A stretch of DNA of 64,000 nt from positions 20,268,001 through 20,332,000 of the forward strand of contig CANTUQ010000055.1 of assembly GCA_947683425.1 (NCBI GenBank), read 5' to 3'. This stretch comes from Excoecaria cochinchinensis (taxonomy: Eukaryota; Streptophyta; Magnoliopsida; Malpighiales; Euphorbiaceae). The notes beneath the pieces are model-generated. The model saw only the letters and a program-made list of their open reading frames with translations, was not told the DNA's origin and searched no databases. Shown here in pieces: positions 24,790-37,765 of this stretch (positions within the stretch are counted from its first letter, which is position 1; every line of letters begins with the position of its first letter). Position numbers and translations under genes: made by a program.

Positions 24790-25205
24790 AGGTTGGCCGG
24801 TCACAAATCGTGACTGGCATCACAACTCGTGACTGGCCTCCTTCTCTGGCTGGTCACGAGTCATGACTGGGAGTCACGCCTCATGACTGGCTTCTTCCTT
24901 TGCTGGTCACGGGTCATGACTTGCCCCTTTCCTCTCGCTGGTCACGAGTCGTGACTGGGAGTCACGCCTCGTGACTGGCTTCTTTCTTTTGGCTGGTCAC
25001 GGGTCGTGACTGGCAGTCACCACCCGTGACTGCCTTCTCTAGACGTCACGAGTCGTGACTGGGAGTCACGCCTCGTGACTGGCTTCCTCTTGGCTGGTCA
25101 CGAGTTGTGACTGGCAGTCACCACTTGTGACTGGCCTCTCTGGCTGGTCACGAGTCGTGACTGGGAGTCACGCCTCGTGACTGGCCTCTTGGCTAGTCAC
25201 GCGAC
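24790..25205. repeat. Hairpin array of the D 3' LTR
   Basis: About a dozen short palindromic units of type GGTCACGAGTCGTGACTGG alternating with AGTCACGCCTCGTGACTGG, separated by CTTCTTTC-like spacers. It lies 1.18-1.59 kb from the LTR 3' end. The same array is in the 5' LTR at 32065-32490. Confidence 0.88.
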
Positions 25206-26143
25206 AGACACAAATAAACGGGAAATTTCAATAGTAATACGATTTTCCAATTTCCAGAATTCTAGAACTTAAAAATCAATTCCGTAACTTGAATCAAAAC
25301 CACACAAATCTGTTCTTACCTTCCAGAAGACACTCCATACAGCATAAACAAGATAATTACAACTTAATTCAGAAATTAAAACAACTAAATCAAGCATAAA
25401 TGCATTCAAGCTTCTCAAGAACATAAACCCTAAATTACAGTAAGTTCAAATTCAAACAATTATCTCAAGCAAAATCCCAAACCTGAAATTAAAAGCTTCA
25501 ATCACTTAGCTCCGCTAGTTCCAGCAATATCCTTGCTCTTAGGATCGCGAGGAGCCTCAGCTAAACACAACACATCAAAGAACACCCAAAAATACAAATC
25601 CTAAGTTAAATCTAAACCCAAAGAAGAAGAAGAAGAAAACAAATGAAAAACAAGATGAGAAGGATACATTTACTTACCAAAAAGGATGCAAAGAGAGGAT
25701 TAATTCCACCAACAAGACTTGAATCCACACTAGGGTTCTTGGAGAAAAGAAAAGGAAGAAGAAGAAAATGAGGGGAAGAAGGAAACGTGAATATGCCCTT
25801 TCCCTTTCTTTCTTTCCTTTTTCTTTTTCTTTTCTTTGCCCTAAGCATGTGTCAATTTCCTATTGGTGAAACTAACCACTCACACCCAACAAGCAAACAC
25901 TACTCACACACAATGCACTCCCAACTAATGCACACCCTACAATGGTATGAACATACACAAAGCACTCTCATCTTAAAACACCTTAATATGATATGCTCAA
26001 GTGCACACAACCATATCCCAATTAATTCACACACTAATGTCATACATATAACCATATGCTAATAAACCCCAAAAACATGCATTTTACTAAAATACCCTTA
26101 TGATATACCGAACACATGCAAATGCTTGCACATACAGACAGGC

Positions 26144-29100
26144 TCATTCTACTAGGGGGCAAACGGGGTGTGACAACTCTCCCCAACTAATAAGAATTTC
26201 GTCCTCGAAATTCTCACCTGAACTGAACAACTGCGGATACTGAGCTCTCATTGACTCTTCCGGTTCCCAAGTCACTTCCTCGACTCCATGATGGTTCCAC
26301 AACACTTTTACCAAAGGGATCTGCTTATTTCTCAACTGTCTCACCTCTCGGGCTAGAATAGCTCTCGGTTCCTCATCAAAGGAAAAATCTGGCTGAACCT
26401 GAATACCCTGAATCGAAAGAACATGCGAAGGAACTGATCTGTACTGAAGAAGCATCGAAACATGAAACACATCATGCAACTTCGCCAACTCCATCGGTAA
26501 AGCCAATCTATAGGCTACCGGCCCAACCTTACCCAAAATCTCATAAGGACCAATGAAACGAGGACTAAGATTACCTTTCTTTCCAAACCGAAGCACTTTC
26601 CTCCAAGGCAAAACTTTAAGGAAAATTTTGTCCCCGATCTCAAATTGCACGTCTTTCCTCTTCATATTAGTATAGGACTTTTGTCAATCCTTGGCCACCT
26701 TCAAATTTTGCTGCACCACTCTGATCTTTTCTTCGGTATCTCTAACCAACTCTAGCCCAATCACTAATCTCTTGGATAGCTCGGTCCAACAAATCGGAGT
26801 TCTATACTGACGACCATATAAAGCCTCATATGGTGCCATACCGATACTCGACTGAAAGCTATTGTTGTAGGCAAACTCCATAAGCGACACATATCTGTCC
26901 CAACTACCCGAAAAATCCAAAACACAAGCCCTCATCATATCCTCCAGAGTCTGAATGACCCGCTCTGACTAACCATCTGTCTGAGGATAAAACGCTGTAC
27001 TGAAGTTCAACTTAGTGCCCAAAGCTCTCTGCAACTCTTTCCAAAACTTGGAAGTAAACCTCGGATCCCGATCTCAAAATATGGATAATGGCATACCATG
27101 TAACCGAACTATCTCATCCACATAGATACTGGCCAATCTATCCATCGAGTAGTCCACTCTAACTGGCTGAAAGTGAGCTAACTTCGTAAGCTAATCCACT
27201 ATTACCCAAACTGAGTCATGCTTCTTCTGAGTTAAAGGCAAACCGGATACAAAGTCCATGGCGATATCATCCCACTTCCACTCAGGAACGGATAAAGGCG
27301 TAAGCAATCCTGAAGGAACTTGATGCTCGGCCTTTACCTGTTGATATGTCAAGCACTTGGACACAAAATCCACGATGTCTCTCTTCATACCGGACCACCA
27401 ATAAAACTGTTTCATGTCCCGATACATCTTCTCACTGCCAGGATGCATAGTAAAAACTGTACTATGCGCCACACTCATGAGTTGTCTCCTCAAATCCTCA
27501 GACTCTGGCACACATAAGCGATTTCTGAACATAAGCACCTCATCCTGAACTGAGAACTCTGACTGCTTACCCGATCTGACCTCTTGCACAAACCGCTGAA
27601 GCCTCTCATCATCCCTCTGAGCATCCACAATCCTCTGTCTCAAGGTAGGCCTCACACGCAACTGAGCAATCAAAGCCCCATCTGAATCAAATCTCTATCT
27701 AAACTGTCTCAGGAACAAGCCTGAAACTGACTTCCGACTCAAAGCATCAGAGACTACATTAGCCTTACCGGGATGGTAATCCACAATGCAGTGGTAGTCC
27801 TTAAACAACTCAAGCCAACGACGATGTCTCATGTTCAACTCTTTCTGTGTGAGAAAGTACTTCAAGCTCTTATGGTCCGAAAAGATCCCACACTTTTCCC
27901 CACACAGATAATGACACCAAATCTTCAAAGCAAAGATCACAGCCGCCAACTCTAGATCATGCGTCGGATAGTTCTTCTCATGTGGCTTTAACTGACGAGA
28001 AGCATAAGCCACGACCTTACCTTCTTACATCAAAACACATCCAAGACCAACACCCGAAGCATCACTATAAATGACAAACTCTTTACCCGAAATGGGTTGA
28101 GTAAGTATAGGAGCCTCAACTAGCAACTGCTTTAACTGATCAAAACAGGCCTGGCATCTATCTGACCACTTAAATCTGACCCCTTTCCTCAATAATCTAG
28201 TCATCGGAGCGGCAATCACAAAAAAACCCTTAACAAACCAACGGTAGTATCCTGCCAAACCAAGGAAACTCCTCACTTCCTGAACATTTCTAGGCGCTTT
28301 CCAATCAACTATCGCCTCAATCTTAGCTGGATCCACCTGAATACCCCTAGCTGAAACAATGTGACCCAAAAATGACACTTCCCGAAGCCAAAAATCACAC
28401 TTGCTAAGCTTGGCAAACAACTGATGCTCTCTCAACATCTGCAAAACAAATCTGAGATGCTCTTCATGCTCTCTCTCATCCTTGGAATACACCAAGATGT
28501 CATCAATGAATACTACTACAAATCGATCTAAGTATGGCCTAAACACACGGTTCATCAAATCCATAAAAGCCGCTGGAGCATTGGTCAAACCAAATGGCAT
28601 CACAAGGAACTCATAGTGGCCATACCTAGTCCGAAATGCAGTCTTAACCACATCTACGTCCTGAACTCGGAGCTGATAGTACCCTGACCGAAGATCTATC
28701 TTGGAGAAGACACCTGCACCTCGAAGCTGATCAAACAGATCCTCAATCCTAGGCAACGGATACTTATTCTTCACTGTGACCTTATTAATCTGCCTATAGT
28801 CGATACACATCCGCAAAGATCCATCTTTCTTCTTGACAAAAAGAACTGGAGCTCCCCAAGGAGATATGCTAGGTCGAATAAACCCCTTATCCAATAGCTC
28901 TTGTAATTGAGTCTTAAGTTCCCTCAACTCTATAGGAGCCATCCGATAAGGTGCTTTTGAAATGGGAGTGGTACCCGGCATAATCTCTATGGACAACTCA
29001 ACCTCTCTCTCAGAAGGCAAACCAGGCAACTCGCTCGGGAACACATCACTAAACTCCCGCACTACAGGAATATCCTCAATCTGAACTTGATCTCTCTTGG

Positions 29101-30775
29101 AATCCAACACAACTGCTAGAAAAGCCTCACAACCTTTCCTAATAAACCTCTTGGCTTGCATCGCAGAAATCACATTATTCAAAGAACTAGCACCCAAACC
29201 TTTCATAAACACAGGAGACTGACCTTTATCCCGAAGCACAACTGTCTTCCTATGGCAATCAACTACAGCCCGATGCTTACCCAACCAGTCCATACCCAGA
29301 ATCAGATCAAACTCTCTGAAAGGCAACTCAATCAAATCCGTTGGAAGCACAACTCCCTCAACCATCAGAGGACAACTCCTAAAGACTCTACTCACACTGA
29401 CACTATGCCCTAATGGACTGGTCACACAAATCTCATAATCTAACTGATCAACCACATGCAACTTATCAACAATTTTATCTGTGCACAAGTATGAGTGTGT
29501 GGAACCAGGGTCAATTAGAGCATACAATTCAGTGTCATGGAGTAGGAACTTACCAGTAATAACATCAGGCGCATCCTGCTCCTCTCTGGCTCTCACAGCA
29601 TATGCTCTAGTTGCGACTGGCAACTGACGATCCACCGACTCTGATGTAGCACCCTCTCTAGGTCGACCACCTCGACCTCTACCACGGCCTCTACGACGGG
29701 TAGCCTGTGTAGCATTCGAACCGACCCTGCTGGCCTCTCTTTGGGAACCTGAATCCTCATGCAATCTCGGACAGCTAGCCATAAGATGCTCAGTGCTCCC
29801 ACACTTGAAGCACGCACCAGAGAGCCACCTACACTCACCCCGAATAGTCTTACTGCAATGAGGACAAACTGATGTAGTCTCAGATCTACCACCTCTACCA
29901 GAACCTGACACAGCTGCAGAACCCTGTCTTCTACCTCTAGAAGCCGGGCTAGATGATGACTCATCCTGTGGGTTCCTCGATCTCTTTCCCGAGGATGAAG
30001 AAGATCCTCCACAAGAAGGGTTCCTCCTCTGAGCCATCTCTCTCAGCACAGTCTCAGATCTCTTAGCCCTTACGACAGCCTCCACAATCTGATAGTAACT
30101 TACCCCAGGCATGCACATCAAAGAAATCAAAGCAATCTTCAAAGACTCATTCAACCCCGCTTCAAAATGCTTGCATCTGAAATCATCTGTCATAACCCCA
30201 CGCGGAGCATAGCGAGACAACCGATTGAACTCTTTCTCATAATCTGAAACTGACATGGTCCTCTACCTCAAACTCAAAAAATGCACCCATCTAGCATCTC
30301 TATAAGTCTGAGTAACATACTTCTTTGTGAACTCACCCTCAAAGAACTCCCAAGTGATCGGATCCGGTAGCTGAGGATGCCTGCAAACCAATTCCCACCA
30401 TTCAAAAGCGGACCCTTGTAGTAAAACTAGTGCACACTCTGCCTGCTGGTCGGGAGGACACCGAATTTCTCTCAAAGCATGCTTCACTTTATCTAACCAT
30501 TTCTCAGCCATCTCTGACTCATCCAAACCTGTGCCATAGAAGTCTTCCACACCTGCCCTTCTCAAGTTCTCCATAGGGGCTCTAGGAGCAGTCACTCTCT
30601 CCAAAACCCTAGCCATGTCCTGATGCAATCTAAACATAGCCTCAAAAGCCATGGCTGCGGCCTCGGCCTGGACCCTAGCATGCTGAGCCAACACAGAAAT
30701 TGATGGATCTACTGCTTGATGGTCCACACTCTCAGCGGACTCCTCAAGTGATCCACGAGCAGAGTTAGAAGCCAT
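26144..30775 (-). pseudogene. Element D gag-pol polyprotein, broken by stops
   Basis: Start at 30775 (MASNSARGS). Gag core with LLQGSAFEWW and FTKKYVTQTYRDARW, zinc knuckles (CPHCSKTIRGEC, CFKCGSTEHLMASC), protease (LIDPGSTHSY), RT (MRMCIDYRQINKV, FIDDILVYS), RNase H (YSDASGVG, Asp present), integrase and chromodomain (VKVLWNHHGVEEVTWE). The longest open stretch (28025-30256) joins gag, protease and RT. Stops lie at about 30257, 28020, 27690, 27190, 27060, 26965 and 26680. The gag one is CAG to TAG; others fit CAA to TAA, TGG to TAG and CGA to TGA. Unlike E, the final frame does not stop before the polypurine tract: it reads through it and 32 bases into the 3' LTR, ending at 26144. Confidence 0.92.
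26176..26187 (-). other. Polypurine tract of element D
   Basis: Minus-strand TTGGGGAGAGT next to the TGTCACACC start of the 3' LTR. Confidence 0.8.
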
Positions 30776-30880
30776 CTAAATAAATAAGAAACAACCGCAT
30801 CAGCCAACACAGATCTAGACACATACACATCTAAACAACTCAACAAAACATCAACAACACCCAGAAACGCCTAAACTGGA

Positions 30881-30892
30881 GCACTGATACCA
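30881..30892 (-). other. Primer-binding site of element D
   Basis: Minus-strand TGGTATCAGTGC, one base different from the initiator-Met site in A, E and F. It lies 5 bp from the 5' LTR. Confidence 0.85.
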
Positions 30893-31302
30893 AAAACTGT
30901 AACACCCCCTACCCATACGTAGGCAATCCCATCCGATAAGGAGTGAGATGCCATATGAGTCAAGGTGCCACCAAAAAGATACAAAGCAAATCATACATAC
31001 ATTCATAACATACATACCGAAATATGGAATAAATAAAAACTTTAGAGTAAAAGAAAAGCAATAGCTGATCATGCATTAATATAATAAACCATTACAATAA
31101 TGTTCTGATCAAACTAGCTGGAAATAAAAGATATTACATAGCCCAAAATGTAAGTACAAAAATGGAAGCTAAAACAAGACTGATACAAGAGAGTTCTATA
31201 CAAAAAGAATCATCAACAATTACAAAAGCTAACCCCTACACTAAAACCTTCTGTGTTGGCTTGACAGCGGCAACTCTCTCAAAGCAAAACTCCTTTCGCA
31301 CC

Positions 31303-31341
31303 TGCACGGGTAAAACACCGTGCTAAGCGATAAACGCTTAG
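31303..31341 (-). other. Tandem hairpin of the D 5' LTR
   Basis: Intact pair: GCACGG/CCGTGC and CTAAGCG/CGCTTA, 405 bp from the LTR 3' end. Confidence 0.7.
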
Positions 31342-32064
31342 TGGGGGAACACACACAAATTATGGACGACCATTCACAATGGTCGTCAAGGCATAACACA
31401 TTCACAATGGCAAAATGTAATAGCTTTAACATAATCCAAATAAACATGCTCACAATTTAAAGCCATACATTCCGCATCTCAAATCCATATTCATGCCAAA
31501 TAATCCAACATCCATCTCATCATTATACTCATTCAGATATCAGCCAATTCAGAACAGAGCAATTAAATCGAACACTTAATGAACACCTGAAGAACACCTG
31601 CTGACTTGAGGTAGTGGATAACGAGTGAACTGAGGGTACCTTTCAGGTACGAATCGATTACTGAGGGTACCTCACAGGTACAAAGCAAAAGTCATTTCAT
31701 TTTTATCAAAACACAATATTTTTACTGAGGCGATCTTAACAAGATCCTAATACTAAGGGGTTCGCGAGGAACCTAACGGGGGACCTGATCGGGGTCCAAA
31801 CTGAACTGAGGGCTGCAGCTAAAAGACTCTATTAGGCATGCCTAACTATCCACTTACTTGACTCTAGCAGGTTAAGCGTCATTCAAATCATATTTCAGGA
31901 TACAACATATAATTAATCTGAAGAATCATGGTATCACTTATATCAAAGCATATAAAAGTATGACATGCATCATACAGCAGTATAAGTCCATTCGGAAGAA
32001 ATACAAAATTCATTTTTGAGTTAAAACCGGGAAATTTCAGAAAATAGGCCAAACAGGGTGACCA

Positions 32065-32490
32065 ACAAGGTTGGCCGGTCAAGAGTCGTGACTGGCATCA
32101 CAACTGGTGACTGGCCTCCTTCTCTGGCTGGTCACGAGTCATGACTGGGAGTCATGCCTCGTGACTGGCTTCTTCCTTTGCTGGTCACGGGTCGTGACTT
32201 GCCCCTTTCCTCTCGCTGGTCACGAGTCGTGACTGGGAGTCACGTAGTCACGACTCGTGACTGGCTTCTTTCTTTCGGCTGGTCACGGGTCGTGACTGGC
32301 AGTCACCACCCGTGACTGCCTTCTCTGGCCGGTCACGAGTAGTGACTGGGAGTCACGCCTCGTGACTGGCTTCCTCTTGGCTGGTCACGAGTTGTGACTG
32401 GCAGTCACCACTCGTGACTGGCCTCTCTGGCTAGTCACTAGTCGTGACTGGGAGTCACGCCTTGTGACTGGCCTCTTGGCTAGTCACACG
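32065..32490. repeat. Hairpin array of the D 5' LTR
   Basis: Same unit types as 24790-25205. One unit has an extra internal duplication near 32245 (CACGTAGTCACGACTCGTGA). Confidence 0.88.
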
Positions 32491-33462
32491 ACAGACACAG
32501 ATAAACGGGAAATTTCAACAGTAATACGATTTTCCAATTTCCAGAATTCCAGAACTCAAAAATCAATTCCGTAACTTGATTCAAAACCACACAAATCTAT
32601 TCTTACCTTCCAGAAAACATCCCATACAGCATAAACAAGATAATTACAACTTAATTCATAAATTAAAACAACTAAATCAAGCATAAATGCATTCAAGCTT
32701 CTCAAGAACATAAACCCTAAATTACAGTAAGTTCAAATTCAAACAATTATCTCAAGCAAAATCCCAGACCTGAAATTCAAAGCTTCAATCACTTAGCTCC
32801 GCTAGTCCCAGCAATATCCTTGCCCTTAGGATCGCGAGGAGCCTCAGCTAAACACAACACATCAAAGAACACCCAAAAATACAAACCCTAAGTTAAATCT
32901 AAACCCAAAGAAGAAGAAGAAGAAAACAAATGAAAAACAAGATGAGAAGGATACATTTACTTACCAAAAAGGATGCAAAGAGAGGATTAATTCCACCAAC
33001 AAGACTTGAATCCACACTAGGGTTCTTGGAGAAAAGAAAAGGAAGAAGAAGAAAATGAGGGGAAGAAGGAAACGTGAATCTGCCCTTTCCCTTTCTTTCT
33101 TTCCTTTTTCTTTTTCTTTTCTTTGCCCTAAGCATGTGTCAATTTCCTATTAGTGAAACTAACCACTCACACCCAACAAGCAAACACTACTCACACACAA
33201 TGCACTCCCAACTAATGCACACCCTACAATGGTATGAACACACACACAATGCACTCCCATCTTAAAACACCTTAATATGATATGCTCAAGTGCACACAAC
33301 CATATCCCAATTAATTTACACACTAGTGTCATACATATAACCATATGCTAATAAACCCCAAAAATATGCATTTTACTAAAATACCCTTATGATATGCCGA
33401 ACACATGCAAATGCTTGCACATACAGACAGGCTCATTCTACTAGGGGGCAAACGGGGTGTGA

Positions 33463-34214
33463 ATTGCTTGATTCTTGGCTTTGAAAGTCTTCCTTTTATT
33501 TACTTTGGGTGGCTTAATTTTTGAAGTAACCTTTGATGGTTGAGATGGAGTAGTATTTTGGCTTCAAATGGCATAGGACAACATTATGGTTTAGGATAGG
33601 ACTATGGTTTTTTCATTTTTTTTTGAGCTGTCCTCCTAAGTCACAAGGGTCACTGCTGGTCTTATATGATTAAAGATTGGTCTTGATTGGCTCTGGGGTA
33701 CATATTTCAAAAGATCGTGAGGAAAGCAATTCCAAGGCTTGGCCCTAATGGGCTGATTGGAATTTTGTTTTGCTTGGTTATACTGTGTGCATCTGGGATG
33801 TTGGGGATGAGGATTGGCTTTTGAAATTTTGTTGATCGTCATGTCGGTACATTGAAGCAGCATTGCCCCCACAATATCCTCGTCAATTGTCGACATTTCC
33901 TTCCATGTTTAGGCAAAGGCTCTCTTTTTTTTCAAATCTCTCAAGAATTTCCTCTCTTCAGGAGTTATATTAGATGCTATCAAGATTTTTCTTTGGAATT
34001 TCCAATGTTTCGAGATTAAATGCAGGCATATTATTTGAATTAATGTCAAAGTAAATGTATTGTGATCATGTTAAATGAAATCATTAGAAATATCATACAA
34101 ATAAGCAAAAATTGTTCATTTTATTGCAAACTATAAACCACGACATAAAAGGTTCTTGAAATAAAAAGAATCAAGCATCCAAAAGAAATATCACTAGTGG
34201 ACCAAAAGACACGA
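33463..34214 (-). other. Element C internal sequence downstream of gag, no gene
   Basis: On the minus strand this follows gag of C. No protease, RT, RNase H or integrase motif can be read in any frame. Small frames such as 33636-33896 have no recognisable domain. Either C never had pol here, or pol was lost together with the right border of D. Confidence 0.55.
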
Positions 34215-35633
34215 TTATGCTCGCGGTGGAGGGACTGCATTGTAGTCGGCCTTCTTCTTCTTCTGTCTCTTCTCAGGATCTGTGATCTACTTGCTGTTGA
34301 TCAAGTCCTGAATTTCATGCCTTAGCCTCGCACACCGGTCCGTCATATGCCCCATGTGCTGGTGGAAAGCACAATACTTATCATCTCTATGACCCGGTTG
34401 TCCTTGGGTTTTGGCTGGCTTAGGAGGAAGGGGCTGCAGCTTCCCTTCTTTTATCAGTCTCTTTAACACCCAGGATAAAGGGCAGCCCAAATTAGAAAAG
34501 TACCTCTTGCCCTGTTCTGCCCCGGTGGCTGAGACCTCTGCTGTCTTGCCAATTATGCCATTACTGCTCCCAGTACCTCCCGATCTGTGCCCAGACTTGT
34601 TCCCAAAGCCTTTCCCAGCAAAGTTATTATGGCTTGCTTTCTTTGCTAGGTAAGCTGCCTCAGCCTCTATAGCGATATCCTTAAGCGACTCCCAGTCCTT
34701 GATCCCCTTAAAACTTAGCAAGTCCCTTAAGTAAGGGCATGAGTTTCTGATAAACAGCCTAATCTGGTCTACAGTGTCAGGCTTCCTCTTCATCTCCATG
34801 ACTCTATTCCTCCATCTGGTGAGGTACTCATGGAATGACTCATCGCTCCTTTGCTGTAAGAGCTCAAGGTCTTTTCGGGTGACCTCCATCCTGGTGCTGC
34901 AGTCGTTCTGCTTCATGAATTCTTCGATGAAAAGGTCCCAGTCCTCCTTGGACCTCCTATCCAACCTGTGGTACCAGTCAACTGCCGGGCCCACCAGACT
35001 AAGGCAGAAATATTCCACCTTCTGCTTTTTACTTAACCCTGTGCCTTTTATGACCAAGGTGTACTGCTTAACGTGGGCGGATGGGTCAGAGGTGCCATTA
35101 AATTTCGGCAGCTCAGGCATCTTGAATCTTTGGGGCAGCAGCTCTTCATCCCCTAGATCTCTATCTTCTGAGTTGACCCCCTTTTAGGCTGACAGCATGC
35201 TCGTGATTGCCTCAATCTGTTGTCTTATCCCCCTTAAGGCTTCGTTTTCCCCCCTGGGTGCCCTAGGCCTCACAGCATGGTAGACTATTGGCTCTTCTTC
35301 TTCTTCCTCCATGACAAAATCATCGTTGGGGTTGGGGACCCTTGCCCCTCTTAGCTGGACAGGTGCAACAGCCCTGTGTTCATTTACTGGTTGACGGGCA
35401 GCAACTCCAACGAAGGGAGCCTCCCCACTAGCAGGTGGTTCAGCTTGCCCCCGAAGAGGGACTGCCGGTGGCTGTGGAGCAACAGGTTGTTGTGGGGCTG
35501 CAGGTGCTGGTGGAGCAGGAGGATGGGCAATCCTTTCAGCCATGGCACCCATCATGTCTAGCACTCTCCGTTCGAAGTCCTCTAGCCTCCTAGTTAGGTC
35601 TTGAGTGGTTAGTGCTCAGGTTTCTTCTGCCAT
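34215..35633 (-). pseudogene. Element C gag (Tat/Ogre type), broken
   Basis: Start at 35633 (MAEET...). A Pro/Ala-rich segment (about 35400-35540) and an acidic run (EEEEEEP, near 35300) precede the gag core PELPKFNGTSDPSAHVKQY, continuing VDWYHRL and FMKQ, then a basic Gly/Ser-rich linker and a Cys/His motif YCAFHQHMGHMTDRC typical of Tat-lineage gag. The frame ends at 34215. In-frame stops at about 35617 (TGA), 35183 (TAA) and 34286 (TAG) interrupt it; the first two fit C-to-T changes. Gag would assemble particles in the cytoplasm and bind the element RNA. This copy cannot. Confidence 0.85.
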
Positions 35634-36542
35634 TGGTGGTTCTACAGAAGATTCGCTGATTGATGAGGATGACTCGAAATCCCAGTCAGACACAAATTTC
35701 GGCAACTCAAAAAGCAAATTTGTCCTTACTAGCCGGCCGTCGGAACCTCTAGTCCACTTAAATGAATCTATAATGGCTGAAAAAATTTAAATTGTTAGAA
35801 TGATGCATGAATGACATGTACAATGTATGATAGTGAGTTATGCAATATTTACAATCACATGCAAGCAAGTAAATCCTTCCAACCTTATTACTCTCAGACA
35901 TGAGGTAATGTGGTCTCTTTCCTAGTTGGGCTTGATCCATGGGTTAGCGGGAAACCCGATGGACGCGCATGGTGCTCGGTGGAAAATCGGCAGCATAACA
36001 TCTCTTATCTAATGTGCATACATATGGGTTTTGGCCTTTATGTATTTAAGCATTTCAACTAAATTAAGATGGGCCCACCGGGGCATGAAAGCCTTTGATG
36101 AAGAGCCTTTTAATTTGGTTGACATTGTTCAATAAATAACAGTCCATATAGCAAGCATAGTATTAAGGTACATGTCACCTAGGGAAAGTATCTATTGCCA
36201 TTACATGAGCTTTAGTCATGGGTGATGATATTTTGGGGTTACCCAAGCACGGTCCCTGCCGACGGATCTAGCTCATCACGAGCGTAACAACCGATCGGGT
36301 CACCATTTGAATACCTTGATGGTATGAGGCTTGGGCTGGTGATTATCCTTAATGCTTCCCTACATTGAGTGAACGTAGGGTCATGCTTCAGGAATGCACT
36401 GGGGTTAAGAATGGGGGACAAAACTAGCATAATTCTAAGGCTCTAATGATATGATAAGCAATTTCGAAAAGGGATAAAAATTTTAAATTAAACCTCAAAT
36501 ATAAATTTTAACTAAGGTACTTTCGAATCGAAGCCACTTAGA
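35634..36542 (-). other. 5' untranslated region of element C
   Basis: About 0.9 kb between the primer site and gag, without a recognisable gene. Long leaders are common in Tat/Ogre elements. Some Ogre-type elements carry an extra ORF upstream of gag; none is evident here. Confidence 0.6.
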
Positions 36543-36562
36543 GGTCTCTAGTGGAGTCGCCA
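36543..36562 (-). other. Primer-binding site of element C
   Basis: Minus-strand TGGCGACTCCACTAGAGACC immediately inside the 5' LTR. The TGGCGACTCC core matches the tRNA-Arg-type site described for Ogre-like elements; that assignment is from family knowledge. Confidence 0.7.
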
Positions 36563-37685
36563 CTATGACGCGCGCCGAACCCCGTATGGATGCCCCGAAG
36601 GCCCGCTCTTAGGGCTTTCAAGAGAGGTTCATGAAAACTTGTAAGGTATTTACAAGTGCGTCTATTTTGGGCAACAAGGAGGTTTCTTTGAGTCGCCACC
36701 CAATAGAACATTGGGACAGGTCATCTAGCCTTGGTGAGCCTAAGACGGTACATAATATCCATTTTGGGCAAGCCAAAGGGATCTTGGAGATATCATCCCA
36801 ATAGAACACTGGAATGATCCTCTAACCCCGTGGAGCCTAGGATTGTAAATTTAAGTCTTTTGGTGGGACACAAGAGGTGTCTTGGAGATCCCATCCCAAT
36901 GAAACATCGGAATGGTCCTCTCGCCTCGTTGAGCCCAAAGACCAGAGATGGTTCGGGACTTCTCATTTATTCATACCTTGGTTATTTTATAATTAAGTTT
37001 TGAATTTAAGTTTTCATCTCTTTTCTCATACATTTCAATGCAATAATTAGAGCGCAAGTTTGATCATTCAAGGAAAGCGATAAATAAATGGGTAAATAAA
37101 ATAAAGTACATGAAAATAAAATACAACAAAACTAGGGGCGGAATACAACCCCCATTGTAAAGAAAATACAACATCATGCATAAAATGGGGTATTTATTGA
37201 GAATGAAGACATTGATCCTCTCATGCATAATTAAATGAAACAATTTTGATGGTGACAAAGTATTTGGATGAAAAATTAGGACATTGGTCCCATTTTATTC
37301 GGAAAAAAACCAATTTATTTTATAAAAATATTTTTGTGTGATTTTTTAGTTAAGCGTGCATAAAAGGGATTTTATTAACAATTACATGACAAACAAATCA
37401 AAAATATAAACAAAGGAAAATACAATAAAAATAATCCTCAACCACTGAATCTCCTCCTTCGCTTGCGTGGATACCCAAACAAGGAAAAACAAGGATTTGG
37501 AATCAAAAACAAGCACAAATAAAATTTATGTTAGTGATTAAACCAAGAAAATTAATCAAACATATAAAACAATAAATCATAGATTAGAATAAACAAAACA
37601 TGTATTATATATGACAAAATAATTAAATGACATGTTAAAATAAATTTATTGACATATTAATAAAACAAAATAAATGACAATAGTA

Positions 37686-37686
<1 letters not shown>

Positions 37687-37764
<78 letters not shown>

Positions 37765-37765
37765 T
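37687..37765. repeat. (AAT)n microsatellite in the C 5' LTR
   Basis: About 26 units, longer than in the partner LTR. The two were identical at insertion, so the difference arose afterwards. Confidence 0.9.

Larger units (their letters stand above)
23611..26175 (-). repeat. 3' LTR of element D
   Basis: 2.57 kb, TGTAACACCCC to GGGGTGTGACA on the plus strand. Contains the tandem hairpin (24015-24053), GGCATGCC palindrome (near 24555), a hairpin array (24790-25205) and a GA/CT tract (25740-25840). No gene. Confidence 0.92.
23611..33462 (-). mobile_element. Element D: Tekay/Del-type Ty3/gypsy chromovirus, full length but decayed
   Basis: LTRs at 23611-26175 and 30898-33462 enclose gag-pol on the minus strand, with a primer site at 30881-30892 and a polypurine tract at 26176-26187. 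It lies in the internal region of element C. No target duplication is evident (left flank tttct, right flank attgc), and the outer end of the right LTR lacks the terminal CA expected from the left LTR (GTGTGACA). A small deletion at the right border is therefore likely. Confidence 0.9.
30898..33462 (-). repeat. 5' LTR of element D
   Basis: Collinear with 23611-26175, with scattered substitutions and a deletion near 31547 (the ATTTATATAGC stretch seen at 24255 is missing). Contains the tandem hairpin (31303-31341), a palindrome near 31833 and a hairpin array (32065-32490). The outer terminus ends GTGTGA without CA. Confidence 0.9.

Noticed and set aside
24790..25205. Repeat-spacer look of the hairpin arrays as a CRISPR array
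   Set aside because: The units are imperfect palindromes inside plant LTRs, duplicated in both LTRs of the same element, with no cas genes and spacers that are themselves conserved between the LTRs.
34411..35187. Plus-strand frames over the C gag region
   Set aside because: They are antisense shadows of gag, which has recognisable motifs on the minus strand.
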